Assembly: GCA_947496375.1 (NCBI GenBank)
Contig: CANMCY010000011.1
Coordinates: 1 to 64,000, forward strand
Direction: 5' to 3'
DNA: 64,000 bases
Source of the DNA: Flavobacteriales bacterium
Lineage (GTDB): Bacteria > Bacteroidota > Bacteroidia > NS11-12g > UBA955
Below the pieces are notes generated by a model. That model made no database searches. It saw only the letters and a program-made list of their open reading frames with translations, and was not told the DNA's origin. The position numbers were made by a program, and so were the translations under genes. Shown here in pieces: positions 6,989-17,704 of the stretch. Each line of letters starts with the position of its first letter. Positions within the stretch are counted from its first letter, which is position 1.

Positions 6989-7411
6989 ATGAATCTCGAT
7001 CAAATCCCTTTTGCCAAACTCATACAACTGCAGAAAGAAGAAGACACAGGTACTGTAAGTTTGCCCGATATAAATGCCTTCACCAATCATTTGGGTACAG
7101 TGTCGGCTGCGGCACAGTTTTCCCTTGCCGAAATTGCTTCAGGGCAGTGGCTGCTTGATACATTTCCTGACCTGGCCAATCAGGTAGTGGCCCTAATCAG
7201 GTCTTCACAAGTTACATTTAAGAAACCCGGAATCGGGAAACTGACTGCCCGAATTACAAACCATCCGGATACGGCTGTGGAACTAAAAAATGAACTGCTT
7301 GAAAAACAACGTGCGCTCTTCAACATCAGGGTGCATGTGCTGGACAGCCGCGAGCAGGTGGTGATGATTGGAGAATACCGTTGGTACTTGCAACTAATTT
7401 TGGGTAATTGA
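6989..7411 (+). CDS. DUF4442 hotdog-fold (thioesterase-like) protein
   Basis: A 140-residue protein. The central helix region NHLGTVSAAAQFSLAEIASGQWLL and the following strands (TFKKPGIGKLTARI, RVHVLDSREQVVMIGEYRWYL) match the hotdog-fold DUF4442/YiiD-C group, related to PaaI-type acyl-CoA thioesterases. The expected catalytic acid sits in the LAE of the central helix. Substrate unknown. Its 3' end overlaps the convergent PhoD-like gene by 18 bases. Confidence 0.75.
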   Translation: MNLDQIPFAKLIQLQKEEDTGTVSLPDINAFTNHLGTVSAAAQFSLAEIASGQWLLDTFPDLANQVVALIRSSQVTFKKPGIGKLTARITNHPDTAVELKNELLEKQRALFNIRVHVLDSREQVVMIGEYRWYLQLILGN

Positions 7412-8701
7412 ATAGGAATAGAGCTGTTTTCCCGTCTCATCAAAAAAATCCACCGATAGTTTTCGCTGCTTCTGAGGACCTGAAACGGAAATCTTACAGT
7501 AATTCCGCTGGTCAATCAGTGAACCGAGCACTCGGAGTGTGTTTTTTTCATCGCTTCCGGAATGCGTGCCTGATGTAAGCGGAGATATTGTAATATCTAC
7601 AATATCAGGTTTACCCGGCTGAGACAGTTTACTGATCTCACTATGGTGACGATCACCTGTCAAGAAAACAACACCTTTAATGTTGTGCAAATAAATGAAG
7701 TCGATGATTTCGTTCCTCTCCTTATTAAAACCATTGGCAGAATAGCATTCATAAACAGCTGCATCATTCAGGAACTGTCCGCCAAGGGCGATAAATTTAA
7801 AAGGCGCCTGGCTGTTAATCAACGCATCTTTCAGCCATTGTAACTGGTACGCACCCAGCATACTTTTTTGACTATCCTTGGTGTCGTTGGGGGCCCGGTG
7901 ATATCGATTATCCAACAGTAAAAAATCTCCATCCGACCATTGAAACTTCGAAGTAATGCCTTTAGCTCCGGGGATGCCGCAGGTGGGATTACCCCAAAAG
8001 CAGTTAAATGCGTGTAATGCTTTGTCTTTGTGAATGAATGACCTATCGGAATTATTAGGACCAAAATCATGATCGTCCCAGATGGCGTAATGATGGGTTT
8101 CGGCCAGCAACTGCTGCATTTCGGGCAATGCCCTTGTGTGGCTGTATCGGTGTAATATTCCAGTATTGGTATTCCAGTCTACTTCCCTCAGGTAGGTATT
8201 ATCTCCCAGCCACAGCATAAAGGCCGGCTTTGACGCGGCAATGCTTCCAAAAATGTTATTCCCTCCTCCATACGCCTTCCCCGGTCTGTCTACATCAGGT
8301 TCATTTACATAGGTGCAACTTCCGAGTGCAAAACTGTAATCAGGGGGTGGTGTGCGCCACTGCCAAAGTGTTGGAGTAGTAAATTGCTGACGATATTTTG
8401 GCTTTACGGCCTTACCATTTATCAGTATAAGGTAGTTGTAAACCATACCCGGCTTTACCCGGTCTGCCAGTAGCTTGGCTGTAAATGCAATTTGGGCATT
8501 GGTTTTTATTTCATCCGTTAAAAACTTTTCATCCGGATTTGTCATACTGGCATATTGCATTCTCACCTTTGCTGATTGAGATGTCTGCACCCATACCAGT
8601 GCCTCTTTATAATCCGTGTAGCAAGGCATTGGCCCCGCCACAATCTGAGAAAACAGAAAAACCGGACTGCTAAACAGCAGGATAATTAATAAAAAACGCA
8701 T
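7394..8701 (-). CDS. PhoD-like metallophosphatase, secreted
   Basis: A 435-residue protein with a signal peptide (MRFLLIILLFSSPVFLFSQ). An N-terminal fibronectin-like strand domain is followed by the calcineurin-like core: ALGSCTYV, MLWLGDNTYLRE, IWDDHDFGPNNSD, GAYQLQWLKDAL, ALGGQFLND and VFLTGDRHHSE, which supply the metal-binding Asp/Asn/His residues of the alkaline phosphatase D family. It would hydrolyse phosphodiesters/monoesters in the periplasm or outside the cell. A CAAATATG (minus CATATTTG, one mismatch to TAnnTTTG) lies at 8706-8713, a few bases before the ATG. The 3' end overlaps the DUF4442 gene in convergent orientation. Confidence 0.9.
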   Translation of the reverse strand: MRFLLIILLFSSPVFLFSQIVAGPMPCYTDYKEALVWVQTSQSAKVRMQYASMTNPDEKFLTDEIKTNAQIAFTAKLLADRVKPGMVYNYLILINGKAVKPKYRQQFTTPTLWQWRTPPPDYSFALGSCTYVNEPDVDRPGKAYGGGNNIFGSIAASKPAFMLWLGDNTYLREVDWNTNTGILHRYSHTRALPEMQQLLAETHHYAIWDDHDFGPNNSDRSFIHKDKALHAFNCFWGNPTCGIPGAKGITSKFQWSDGDFLLLDNRYHRAPNDTKDSQKSMLGAYQLQWLKDALINSQAPFKFIALGGQFLNDAAVYECYSANGFNKERNEIIDFIYLHNIKGVVFLTGDRHHSEISKLSQPGKPDIVDITISPLTSGTHSGSDEKNTLRVLGSLIDQRNYCKISVSGPQKQRKLSVDFFDETGKQLYSYSITQN

Positions 8702-8814
8702 CCTTCAAATATGCATAAATTATATTTCTAAATTATTAACAGAAAGACCCAACATGACTTGCTATTGGATTTTTAACAAATTTCAAGTAAAATCGCACCT
8801 CATTTACTTTAGCA

Positions 8815-9168
8815 ATGACAATTCTAATCGCAAAAATCGTTCTGGCCGTTCTGTTTGGACTGGCAGGCACCATGAAAGCTACACGCAGCATGGAACAACT
8901 CGCCGGAGCCGGCATGAACTGGGTGAAAGAATACCCTGAAAATTCTGTGAGACTGATAGGAATTCTGCAACTCCTGGGTGCATTGGGCGTTATTCTCCCC
9001 ACACTAACCGGTTTTTTGCCAATAACTACAATGATTTGCGCTGCATGCCTGGGAGTGATGATGATTTTTGCAGCATTACACCATTATAAACATAAGGAGT
9101 ATAAAAACATCGGCATCAACGCGGTGCTTTTTTTACTCTGCGCTTTTGTCGTTTACAACAGTCTGTAA
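8815..9168 (+). CDS. DoxX-like membrane protein
   Basis: A 117-residue protein with four hydrophobic helices (about 4-20, 44-66, 70-86, 97-115), of the length and pattern of DoxX-like/SURF4-related proteins: GLAGTMKA after helix 1 and LIGILQLLGALGVILP at helix 2. Members are small inner-membrane proteins linked to redox processes; no specific substrate can be given. TACTTTAG at 8805-8812 resembles a -7 box and would make the message nearly leaderless. Confidence 0.8.
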   Translation: MTILIAKIVLAVLFGLAGTMKATRSMEQLAGAGMNWVKEYPENSVRLIGILQLLGALGVILPTLTGFLPITTMICAACLGVMMIFAALHHYKHKEYKNIGINAVLFLLCAFVVYNSL

Positions 9169-9172
9169 TCAG

Positions 9173-11950
9173 TTACTTTACCAATACGCATGTGCCATTG
9201 ATGTGCATGGCATCGCCTTGCACTTTCAGTGCATACTGACCGGCTGGCAGTAAGGAAACATCTAGTGTCGTAGTATTTTCTCCGCTGTTTGCGTTGAAAC
9301 GGGTGCCCAGCACCGCATTGCCGGCCATGTCATACATGGTGATTACCACCGGCCCTGTCTGATGTAGCAGAAATGCCACATTCATGATACCGTCGGCCGG
9401 CTGAGGATAAATGCGGAGCGCAGTGCTTTCCCGGTTAATGGCTTTTGCCCCATTAACCAAGGTATTAAAGCTGCCTTCAGCATAATTTCCTGAATTCATG
9501 TTGCAATTGCTACGCACACGCCATTTGTAGGACGAATTTGATTTTAGATTTCTGAACGTATCACGGGTATTGGGTGTGGCAGCGGAAGCCGTAGTCCAGC
9601 CGGTGTCAGCAATTAGCTTATATTGGGTTGTATAGGTAACTGCCTCATCCACAGCATTCCAGCTAACGTTGGCAGTAGAATGGGTGCGGCCATCCACAAA
9701 CAGTCCATTGGTTGCGGGTGCGGGACACGGTAAAACCACGTTGCGTAAATCGCTTTCCCAAACACCGCGTCCATAAGTACCTACACGCAGTTTAGCCCCC
9801 GATTTCTGTATTTCCACTTCATTTACAGATACCAGCGGCAATCCCACTGCATGCTCTGTCCATGCATTGGTGAGGGTATCGCGAAAATAAACGCCAATGT
9901 TCATCCCTACGTAAATGGTCTGGTGGGCATCTTCGTCTACCACCACAGACCGGGCACTGAACGTGGGCAATCCTTGCGAAATATTGCCGAATGTATCACC
10001 CCCGTTTTCAGAAACAAAAACCCTGTTTGTACTGTTGTTGCAGGTTATCCATATTTTGAGCGGATTGTATTTGCTCACATAGATGGAAGTAATGGTGGAA
10101 GGTGCCGATATGGTTTTCAGGGTTGAACCACCATCGGAAGACCTGTAAAGGGTATTACCCCTGGAGGTATAGATATATCGGGTATTGGAGGGAGCTACCG
10201 CAAGCACATCCAGATTGGAGGTGATTCCCGGTGTTACTTTATCCCATGAATAACCGCCATCGTTGCTGCGGTATACTCCATCCCATCCACCCCACACGGT
10301 ATCATGGTTGGACGGATGCATAAACAGGGGTGTAATCCAGTTGCCCGTGGCCGGACGTGTTAGGCCCTCTCGGCTCTGACCTCCATCGGTAGTTCTATAA
10401 ATGCTGCCGAATTGACTTGTACCAATGGCTACATCCGGATCGTTGGGTGAAGTGATACAGTCCATGCCGTCAGCCCCCAGCCATTCATACCAATTGCCAT
10501 CGCTTCGGCGGAAAGTTGTGCCATTGTCCTGTGCACCTCCCATGATTAATTTGGGCTCCAGTGGCGAACATGCAATGCGGTAGAACTGACGGATACCCAG
10601 TCCGGTTGAATGTTCAACCCAGTCATCACCATTATTGATGCTGCGAAAAATTCCACCGTCGCTGCCCGAATAAATGGATGTATTGACCCATTCCAAGGCG
10701 TGCACATCGGCATGGTTATACCCTGTCCCGTTGGGATAGGTCCAGACAGTTGTGGCTTCAAAAGACTGCCCGGCATCCAGCGATTTAAAACAAATAATAC
10801 CGGCAATATGCACTTCATCTGCATCAGCGGGATTGGCGCAGATGGCAAGGTCGTAAGATCCCTGACCTCTTGTGTCCGTTCCATCCGGTGAATATCCCAA
10901 ATAGTTGGTTCCATTGGCAGCATCCCCAACGATTGTGGTAACGTATGTTTTACCTGTGTCATTAGAGACATAGAATCTACCCATAACACTACCGGCGGCC
11001 TGCAAAACATAAACCCTGGCAGGGTTTGCTGCTGAAACGGCCATGAGCGTCCTGCCCAGCTTTTCCATTCCCTTGGTATTGTCAATGCCCACCCAGGTTT
11101 TTCCTGTATCGGTAGAACGCCTGACGTACGTGCCGCCCCCGTTTCCGCTCGATAGCATGATTGCCTTATTGGAAGGACAGAATTCTATATCTTCAGTGGT
11201 ACTGGTTTCTACCCTTTTCCATACTGCACCTCCGTTTACTGAACGCCATAAACCATTGGTTGCGGCACAAAACACCAAACTTGAATTACCCTGAAAAACT
11301 TTAACCTGCCTGCTGTTACTGGGACCGGTACCGGTTGTCACCCAGGTTACACCCGCATTGGTCGATTTCAGAACACCGCCCGATGATAAAGAAGCATAGA
11401 TGGTGTTTGCATCATTGGGATCAAGGCAGAGGTGAAACACGTTCATCCAGCCGGAATTGACAAAATCAATCAGCGGATTCCATGTTTTACCGGCATCCGT
11501 AGTTTTCCAGATACCGCCACCGGGACTGCTCACATAAATAATATTTTCATTGGCAGGGTTGACCGCCACTGAGGTTAATCGCCCTACCCCGGGATTCCAG
11601 CTACTGGTGGCGTTTTGCCAAGTTTTAGGCCCCATCTCTTTCCAGGTATATACCCCTCTGTTTCTGACACCCTTGTCGCGAATTGCAATGTGGTAAGCCC
11701 GGTCCTCGGTTTCTGGCTCTATAAAATACCCATTTTCATCTGTATGAAAACGTCGTTCATACAACCATCGCTGATATTGATTATTACCGCTCCCCTTGCC
11801 GGTTCCATGCTGTTTGAAATACAAATCGGCCCGCCGCTCTATTTCCGATAAGGGGAGGTCTTTTCTTTCCATCAGTTCATAAATATCGGTCTGGGCAAAA
11901 AGGCCGTTACAAAACCATAAAATCAAAAGCAATACAAGGTTTTTTTTCAT
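9173..11950 (-). CDS. T9SS-secreted BNR/sortilin-like beta-propeller protein with FN3 domain
   Basis: About 925 residues. A signal peptide starts at MKKNLVLLLILWFCNGLFAQ. The body holds many Asp-box/BNR blades (for example TTDAGKTWNPL, STDTGKTWVGI, TTDGGQSREGL, SNDGGYSWDKV), typical of VPS10/sialidase-like propellers. A fibronectin type III domain follows (about residues 755-840), then a T9SS type A sorting domain (LRIYPQPADGIMNV ... LLPAGQYALKV) at the C-terminus. It is exported through Sec and T9SS and attached to or released from the cell surface. The frame extends upstream to 11977, but a perfect -7 box at 11965-11972 lies inside that extension, so ATG 11950 is the start. It is similar in plan to 39505-42105. 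Confidence 0.88.
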   Translation of the reverse strand: MKKNLVLLLILWFCNGLFAQTDIYELMERKDLPLSEIERRADLYFKQHGTGKGSGNNQYQRWLYERRFHTDENGYFIEPETEDRAYHIAIRDKGVRNRGVYTWKEMGPKTWQNATSSWNPGVGRLTSVAVNPANENIIYVSSPGGGIWKTTDAGKTWNPLIDFVNSGWMNVFHLCLDPNDANTIYASLSSGGVLKSTNAGVTWVTTGTGPSNSRQVKVFQGNSSLVFCAATNGLWRSVNGGAVWKRVETSTTEDIEFCPSNKAIMLSSGNGGGTYVRRSTDTGKTWVGIDNTKGMEKLGRTLMAVSAANPARVYVLQAAGSVMGRFYVSNDTGKTYVTTIVGDAANGTNYLGYSPDGTDTRGQGSYDLAICANPADADEVHIAGIICFKSLDAGQSFEATTVWTYPNGTGYNHADVHALEWVNTSIYSGSDGGIFRSINNGDDWVEHSTGLGIRQFYRIACSPLEPKLIMGGAQDNGTTFRRSDGNWYEWLGADGMDCITSPNDPDVAIGTSQFGSIYRTTDGGQSREGLTRPATGNWITPLFMHPSNHDTVWGGWDGVYRSNDGGYSWDKVTPGITSNLDVLAVAPSNTRYIYTSRGNTLYRSSDGGSTLKTISAPSTITSIYVSKYNPLKIWITCNNSTNRVFVSENGGDTFGNISQGLPTFSARSVVVDEDAHQTIYVGMNIGVYFRDTLTNAWTEHAVGLPLVSVNEVEIQKSGAKLRVGTYGRGVWESDLRNVVLPCPAPATNGLFVDGRTHSTANVSWNAVDEAVTYTTQYKLIADTGWTTASAATPNTRDTFRNLKSNSSYKWRVRSNCNMNSGNYAEGSFNTLVNGAKAINRESTALRIYPQPADGIMNVAFLLHQTGPVVITMYDMAGNAVLGTRFNANSGENTTTLDVSLLPAGQYALKVQGDAMHINGTCVLVK

Positions 11951-11964
11951 ACTTATTTGAATTA

Positions 11965-11972
11965 CAAATTTA
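11965..11972 (-). promoter_or_regulatory. -7 box of the BNR/FN3 T9SS gene; decides its start
   Basis: Minus-strand TAAATTTG, an exact TAnnTTTG. Transcription would start about 11958-11960, giving a leader near 10 bases before ATG 11950 and excluding the upstream ATG at 11977. I see no matching -33 TTG at the usual spacing. Confidence 0.55.
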
Positions 11973-12091
11973 CGCATATTGTGCAGAGTGTCAGCACCTA
12001 ACTAACAGCTTTTGAAACAAAGCTGACTTTTAAATTGCGGCAAAATGACATAATTGAATAAACAATTAAATGCGGTTATTGTTAAGGTGAT

Positions 12092-13654
12092 ATGTCAAAA
12101 AAATCAGTATTGTTATTGTTGGGTACATGCTTCATGCTATTTTCATCAAAAAAATTGGCGGCACAGTTTTACCCCGATTCCAATTCATGTTTTTCGAAAG
12201 CATTTAATCTTAAAATCAAATCAAACAACCGCACTTTTGCCTGTGGCACCCTAAAACTTACTGTTTCCTACACCGGAAATCCTTTCATTATGTGGAATAA
12301 CGGCAATTTAGGCAGCGAATTATGGGTGAGCGAATCGGGCTATTACCAGGCAGCGGCCATGGATTCAAACGGCTGTTACGATACCACGGCATCGGTTTAT
12401 GTAGACATACAGGGGCAAAAACCTTGGGCGTATTCCAATAATTACAATCTCGAATTTTGCTCGGGTAATTCTTTGCAGTTGTCCGTTGTATCAAAGTATA
12501 AAGGCAAATGGAATTCCGGTGAAACCACATCATCCATCAACATTAATAAAGGGGGTAAATACTTTTTTGTTTCAACTTCAGACAGTGGTTGTGTAGACAG
12601 CAGCAATATGCTGGACATTAAGGAAATTTCAGTAAGCAAGCCAAAACTCATCATTACAGGCAAAACAATCATTTGTCCGCAGGATTCGGTAATCCTTGAA
12701 GTTAAATCCGGCGCTACCATTAGTTGGTATCCCTATGGTTATGGCACCCGAATCAAACCCGCATCCACAGGAAATTATTATGCCATTGCCTCAGAAGGCA
12801 GTCTGGGATGCACCGCCAATTCTGATACCGTTAACATTACAATTTATGAGCCGCATCTTGAAAATATTTGCATGATTACCAACGACAGCAACACAGGCAG
12901 GAATCTCATTATTTGGGATAAAACACCGGCAAAACGCACCCAGTTTTATGAAGTATACCGCGAAGCCATCGATTTTGGGAAATATGACCTGATTGGAAAG
13001 GTAAACTACAGCGCAAAATCCCAGTTTTTAGATACGGCAGTCAATCCAAAACAGCGTTCTTTCACCTACTACATCAAAGCGATAGATTCATGTGGAAATG
13101 GGAAGGAAGAATCGGCTTATTACACACATTCAACCCTACATTTAACCGCTAACATCGGCGTTTCAGGAGAAAACAACCTCATCTGGGCACCATACTACGG
13201 GCTATATCCCATTACGTCCTACAGCATCTTCAGAAGCAACAATGCAGCGGCATTTAAAGAAATTGATAAAGTTCCCATTACAAAAACGAGTTATTCGGAC
13301 TTAACTCCACCCACCGGCACTAACCGCTACTACATCGGCATTAATGCGGATGTTAACTGTAACGGAAATTCAGGTAAAATTCAATTCAGAAGCAATCAGG
13401 TACAGGTTGGAACGCTTGCGGCCAATCAACTTAAAAATCCATCGGTTAATGTTTATCCCAATCCTGCCAATCAATGGTTGACCATTGAAACTGCCCAGAT
13501 TGGCAGCATAATTATGAGAGACCGGATTGGAAAAGAGATTTTGAATGTGCCCGTGACTTCTAAATCAACACAATTAGATATAAGTGCTATTCCTGCCGGT
13601 TTGTATACGCTAACTGTGGGTAGTTTTCATACCCCAATCTGCATAAACCGTTAA
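12092..13654 (+). CDS. T9SS-secreted protein with Ig-like and FN3-like domains
   Basis: A 520-residue exported protein with signal peptide (KKSVLLLLGTCFMLFSSKKLAAQ). Three Ig-like segments with the recurring pattern (WNNG/WNSG/WYPYG ... GYY/GKYF/GNYY ... D..GC) cover about residues 45-250; two FN3-like segments follow (about 255-345 and 350-435). The C-terminal domain VNVYPNPANQWLTIE ... ISAIPAGLYTLTV is a T9SS type A sorting signal. Likely an adhesin or structural surface protein. It is divergent from the BNR protein at 9173-11950 and convergent with the RNA methyltransferase gene. Confidence 0.85.
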   Translation: MSKKSVLLLLGTCFMLFSSKKLAAQFYPDSNSCFSKAFNLKIKSNNRTFACGTLKLTVSYTGNPFIMWNNGNLGSELWVSESGYYQAAAMDSNGCYDTTASVYVDIQGQKPWAYSNNYNLEFCSGNSLQLSVVSKYKGKWNSGETTSSININKGGKYFFVSTSDSGCVDSSNMLDIKEISVSKPKLIITGKTIICPQDSVILEVKSGATISWYPYGYGTRIKPASTGNYYAIASEGSLGCTANSDTVNITIYEPHLENICMITNDSNTGRNLIIWDKTPAKRTQFYEVYREAIDFGKYDLIGKVNYSAKSQFLDTAVNPKQRSFTYYIKAIDSCGNGKEESAYYTHSTLHLTANIGVSGENNLIWAPYYGLYPITSYSIFRSNNAAAFKEIDKVPITKTSYSDLTPPTGTNRYYIGINADVNCNGNSGKIQFRSNQVQVGTLAANQLKNPSVNVYPNPANQWLTIETAQIGSIIMRDRIGKEILNVPVTSKSTQLDISAIPAGLYTLTVGSFHTPICINR

Positions 13655-13663
13655 CATTGGCTA

Positions 13664-14548
13664 TCAGCGACAAAACCGCACAAACGTTCCTGTAGGCAAA
13701 CCCCTGCCGGCCTTGTCCTTCAAAATCAATTCACCGCTTTCAAATGCCTGTTGCGAGAAATGGCATTGTATCAGGTTTTCTGTGATTAGTGGCGAAAAAC
13801 CCATACTGTAAAGATTTATCAGCAAGAAGGCTTTGTCTGCTTCCAGCAGTGAGGCACACATGCCCAGCAAATCGTTGATTTGTTTTTCCAGCACCCATTT
13901 TTCTCCCTCAGGACCACGGCCATAGGCAGGTGGATCTAAGATAATTCCATGGTAGGTTTTACCGCGCTTCACTTCGCGCTGCACAAATTTGAAAGCATCT
14001 TCCACCACCCAACGAATATCCTTGAGTCCGGATGCCTCCATGTTTTCGCGGCTCCATGAAACCACCTGCCTCACACTGTCTACATGGGTAACATCGGCTC
14101 CGACTGCGCAGGCAGCCAGCGAAGCACCTCCGGTGTAAGCAAAAAGGTTCAGTATCCGCGGCCTTGGAACCTCCATTTTGGAAATGGCTTCTGTAATGAA
14201 ATCCCAGTTTTCTGCCTGCTCCGGAAATATGCCCACATGCTTAAATGCAGTGAGGGCAAGCCGCATTCTAAGTTTCAGTTTTCCTTGGTTGTATTCAACC
14301 ATCCACCGGTCGGGCATTCCGGGCTTTACCTGCCAGTTTCCCGCTTCCGCATCCTTATCATTTTTCCGAAAAAAAGACGCATGAGCCCGCTTTTCCCATT
14401 CAGTCGCTGAAAGCGCTTTATCCCACACTGCCTGTGGCTCGGGCCTGCGCAACACATATTTGCCAAACCTTTCCAACTTCTCAAATCCACCGCTGTCTAT
14501 CAGCTCATAATCGGGCAAAAGGGCAGGCACCAGGCGGCGAAAATTCAT
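13664..14548 (-). CDS. Class I SAM-dependent RNA methyltransferase, RlmI/COG1092-like
   Basis: 294 residues from ATG 14548. NLFAYTGGASLAACAVGADVTHVD is the SAM-binding strand-loop and VHVD-type acidic motif; GIILDPPAYGRGPEG is motif IV (DPPxYGRG), characteristic of the COG1092 group that methylates rRNA. The N-terminal PUA-like half of E. coli RlmI is replaced by a shorter domain. An open frame extends to 14635, but that extension spans a terminator hairpin (14603-14632) and the -7 box TATCTTTG (14553-14560), so 14548 is the start, only 4 bases after the box. Confidence 0.85.
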   Translation of the reverse strand: MNFRRLVPALLPDYELIDSGGFEKLERFGKYVLRRPEPQAVWDKALSATEWEKRAHASFFRKNDKDAEAGNWQVKPGMPDRWMVEYNQGKLKLRMRLALTAFKHVGIFPEQAENWDFITEAISKMEVPRPRILNLFAYTGGASLAACAVGADVTHVDSVRQVVSWSRENMEASGLKDIRWVVEDAFKFVQREVKRGKTYHGIILDPPAYGRGPEGEKWVLEKQINDLLGMCASLLEADKAFLLINLYSMGFSPLITENLIQCHFSQQAFESGELILKDKAGRGLPTGTFVRFCR

Positions 14549-14552
14549 GTCA

Positions 14553-14560
14553 CAAAGATA
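14553..14560 (-). promoter_or_regulatory. -7 box of the RNA methyltransferase gene
   Basis: Minus-strand TATCTTTG, an exact TAnnTTTG, ending 4 bases before ATG 14548. The same box and spacing occur before 43872. The message should be leaderless or carry a leader of one or two bases. Confidence 0.55.
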
Positions 14561-14596
14561 GGAACCTGTATTTGCGAATAGTTTACACCATGAAGA

Positions 14597-14632
14597 AATA
14601 AAAAAATGCCTGCCGGACCCGGCAGGCATTTT
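14597..14632 (-). terminator. Intrinsic terminator of the ABC-F/FKBP transcription unit
   Basis: Arms 14603-14616 and 14619-14632 are perfect complements (GC-rich core CCTGCCGG), with a tight loop; read on the minus strand the hairpin is followed by a T-rich run (complement of 14597-14606). It lies 23 bases after the FKBP stop at 14656. Confidence 0.85.
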
Positions 14633-14655
14633 CATCCTATAATCAAATTTACGTG

Positions 14656-15378
14656 TTATTTATTTGAAGGCTGTTTACCTGCCTTTACAGCCAAAAACTC
14701 AACCTCTATGATGGCAATGCCATACATTTCATCAAAACTTTTCACACTCTGACTGAGCGGAGAGGAAGCATCCAGGGGAGTATATACCTCAAATTTTGCT
14801 CCGGCAGCTGATTTTTCAAACACTTCCAGTAATGCAGGGGTCATGGCAAAACCTGTCAGATCGCTGGTTACGCCCTGCGGCTGTCTTTCTTTGGTATTGA
14901 ACAGTAGGGTTCCTTTCTGGGTTTTTGCCACAATATGGCAGGTAATGGTATCGTATTTACCGGGCGTGGCACCGTTGCCTGCTGCTATTACTTTGTACTG
15001 TCCGTTGGAAGCCAGCTTGATCACACCGGGTTTTTTTGCATTATCTGCCAGCCACTTATCGGCGGCTTCTTTCAGTGCCTTGGATTTCTTTTCACGCTCC
15101 TGGGTCATGTAGGAAGTCTGAACGCGCTGAATGTCTTTTTCAGCCACCGCATATCCGCTGTCTTTTTTAAGGGCTTCCTCTATGCCTTTCATGAGCGAGC
15201 TGTAGTCAATCTTGTCTACACCGCTGCCCTTCATGTATTTACCAACCTGATAGCCCACTGTGTAACTGAAAGAATCTGAAGATGTTTTGAGGGTTTTACC
15301 GGGATTAACCTGTTTCCCTCCGCAGGATGCCAGCATCCACACTGCCAGCAAACCAACGATTTTACTTGTATTTTTCAT
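14656..15378 (-). CDS. FKBP-like lipoprotein with divergent active site
   Basis: A 240-residue lipoprotein: MKNTSKIVGLLAVWMLASCGG has a lipobox (LASC, Cys19). Residues about 32-115 are the Mip-type helical dimerisation domain (FSYTVGYQVGKYMK, a long amphipathic helix). Residues about 125-235 follow the FKBP strand order (GNGATPGKYDTITCHIVAKTQKGTLLFNT ... AGAKFEVYTP ... IIEVEFLAV), but the aromatic residues that line a normal FKBP pocket (the central Trp and the AYG loop) are absent. It may be a chaperone without prolyl isomerase activity. It starts 19 bases after the ABC-F stop and shares its transcript, ending at the 14597-14632 terminator. Confidence 0.8.
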   Translation of the reverse strand: MKNTSKIVGLLAVWMLASCGGKQVNPGKTLKTSSDSFSYTVGYQVGKYMKGSGVDKIDYSSLMKGIEEALKKDSGYAVAEKDIQRVQTSYMTQEREKKSKALKEAADKWLADNAKKPGVIKLASNGQYKVIAAGNGATPGKYDTITCHIVAKTQKGTLLFNTKERQPQGVTSDLTGFAMTPALLEVFEKSAAGAKFEVYTPLDASSPLSQSVKSFDEMYGIAIIEVEFLAVKAGKQPSNK

Positions 15379-15397
15379 TTTTTTTGTGTATATTTAT

Positions 15398-17026
<1,629 letters not shown>

Positions 17027-17038
17027 TTAAAAGGGCTG

Positions 17039-17046
17039 CAAAATTA
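17039..17046 (-). promoter_or_regulatory. -7 box of the ABC-F gene
   Basis: Minus-strand TAATTTTG, an exact TAnnTTTG, 18 bases before ATG 17020. No TTG at the standard spacing was found. Confidence 0.5.
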
Positions 17047-17227
17047 GTGATATTAAGCAAACTTTCCGAAGGATCCATCGGTTTTCACCGCTTATTTTAT
17101 TCGGTTACAATCGACAACAAACACTTGCAACCGAAAGTAACTGTTTTAATACCGAATGGCCGGATGGCAGTGCTTCAACTTTGCATCAACAAATTATTCG
17201 TAAAACAATTTTTATTTATTACATCGT

Positions 17228-17647
17228 ATGACAAACTTAGTTAATTCCGTGAGACTGATCGGCAATGTAGGCCGCACACCTGAAGTGAAAGAATTTGGTG
17301 CAGGGCGCAAAAAAGCATCCATGAGTCTGGCCACCAGTGAAAAAAGACGCCAGGAAAATGGGGAGTACACCACCCATACAGAATGGCATAATCTTATATG
17401 CTGGGGCAAACAGGCAGAGGTGGTAGAGAGATTCGTCAAGAAGGGCAGCAGACTGGTAATTGAGGGAAAACTCACCCATCGTGATTACACCGCTTCAAAT
17501 GGTCAAAAACGTTACATCACCGAAATTCTGGTACAAGAAATCACGTTCTTTGACGGACGTAAACCTGAGGGTGAAGCTACCGTCAATGCGGAGGCAAATA
17601 CAACGCCTGCCAAATCGGACGAAACCGAAAATAACCTTCCCTTTTAA
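17228..17647 (+). CDS. ssb: Single-stranded DNA-binding protein
   Basis: A 139-residue OB-fold protein. VNSVRLIGNVGRTPEVKEF, FSLATS-like MSLATSEKR, THTEWHNLICWGKQAEVVERFVKKGSRLVIEGKL and RYITEILVQEI are the SSB strands and DNA-binding aromatics. A short disordered linker leads to the acidic tip ending NNLPF, which recruits replication and repair partners. It binds and protects single-stranded DNA as a tetramer. Single-gene unit with its own terminator 28 bases downstream. The 17047-17227 spacer holds no other gene. Confidence 0.95.
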   Translation: MTNLVNSVRLIGNVGRTPEVKEFGAGRKKASMSLATSEKRRQENGEYTTHTEWHNLICWGKQAEVVERFVKKGSRLVIEGKLTHRDYTASNGQKRYITEILVQEITFFDGRKPEGEATVNAEANTTPAKSDETENNLPF

Positions 17648-17674
17648 ACCCACTTGTGTTTTGTTTTTCATGGG

Positions 17675-17704
17675 GCCTGCGGCGCAAATGCCGCGGGCTT
17701 TTTT
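17675..17704 (+). terminator. Intrinsic terminator of ssb
   Basis: Nine-pair GC-rich stem (GCCTGCGGC with GCCGCGGGC, one G-T wobble), six-base loop, then TTTTTT at 699-704 of the 17 kb line (17699-17704). It touches the stop of the convergent DCC gene at 17703. Confidence 0.85.

Noticed and set aside
10546-11085. 179-residue minus-strand frame inside the BNR/FN3 gene, which might suggest a frameshift
   Set aside because: The main frame runs unbroken through this region with regular Asp-box motifs.
13655-13663. Terminator between the convergent genes ending at 13654 and 13664
   Set aside because: Only nine bases lie between the stops and no hairpin with a T run is visible.
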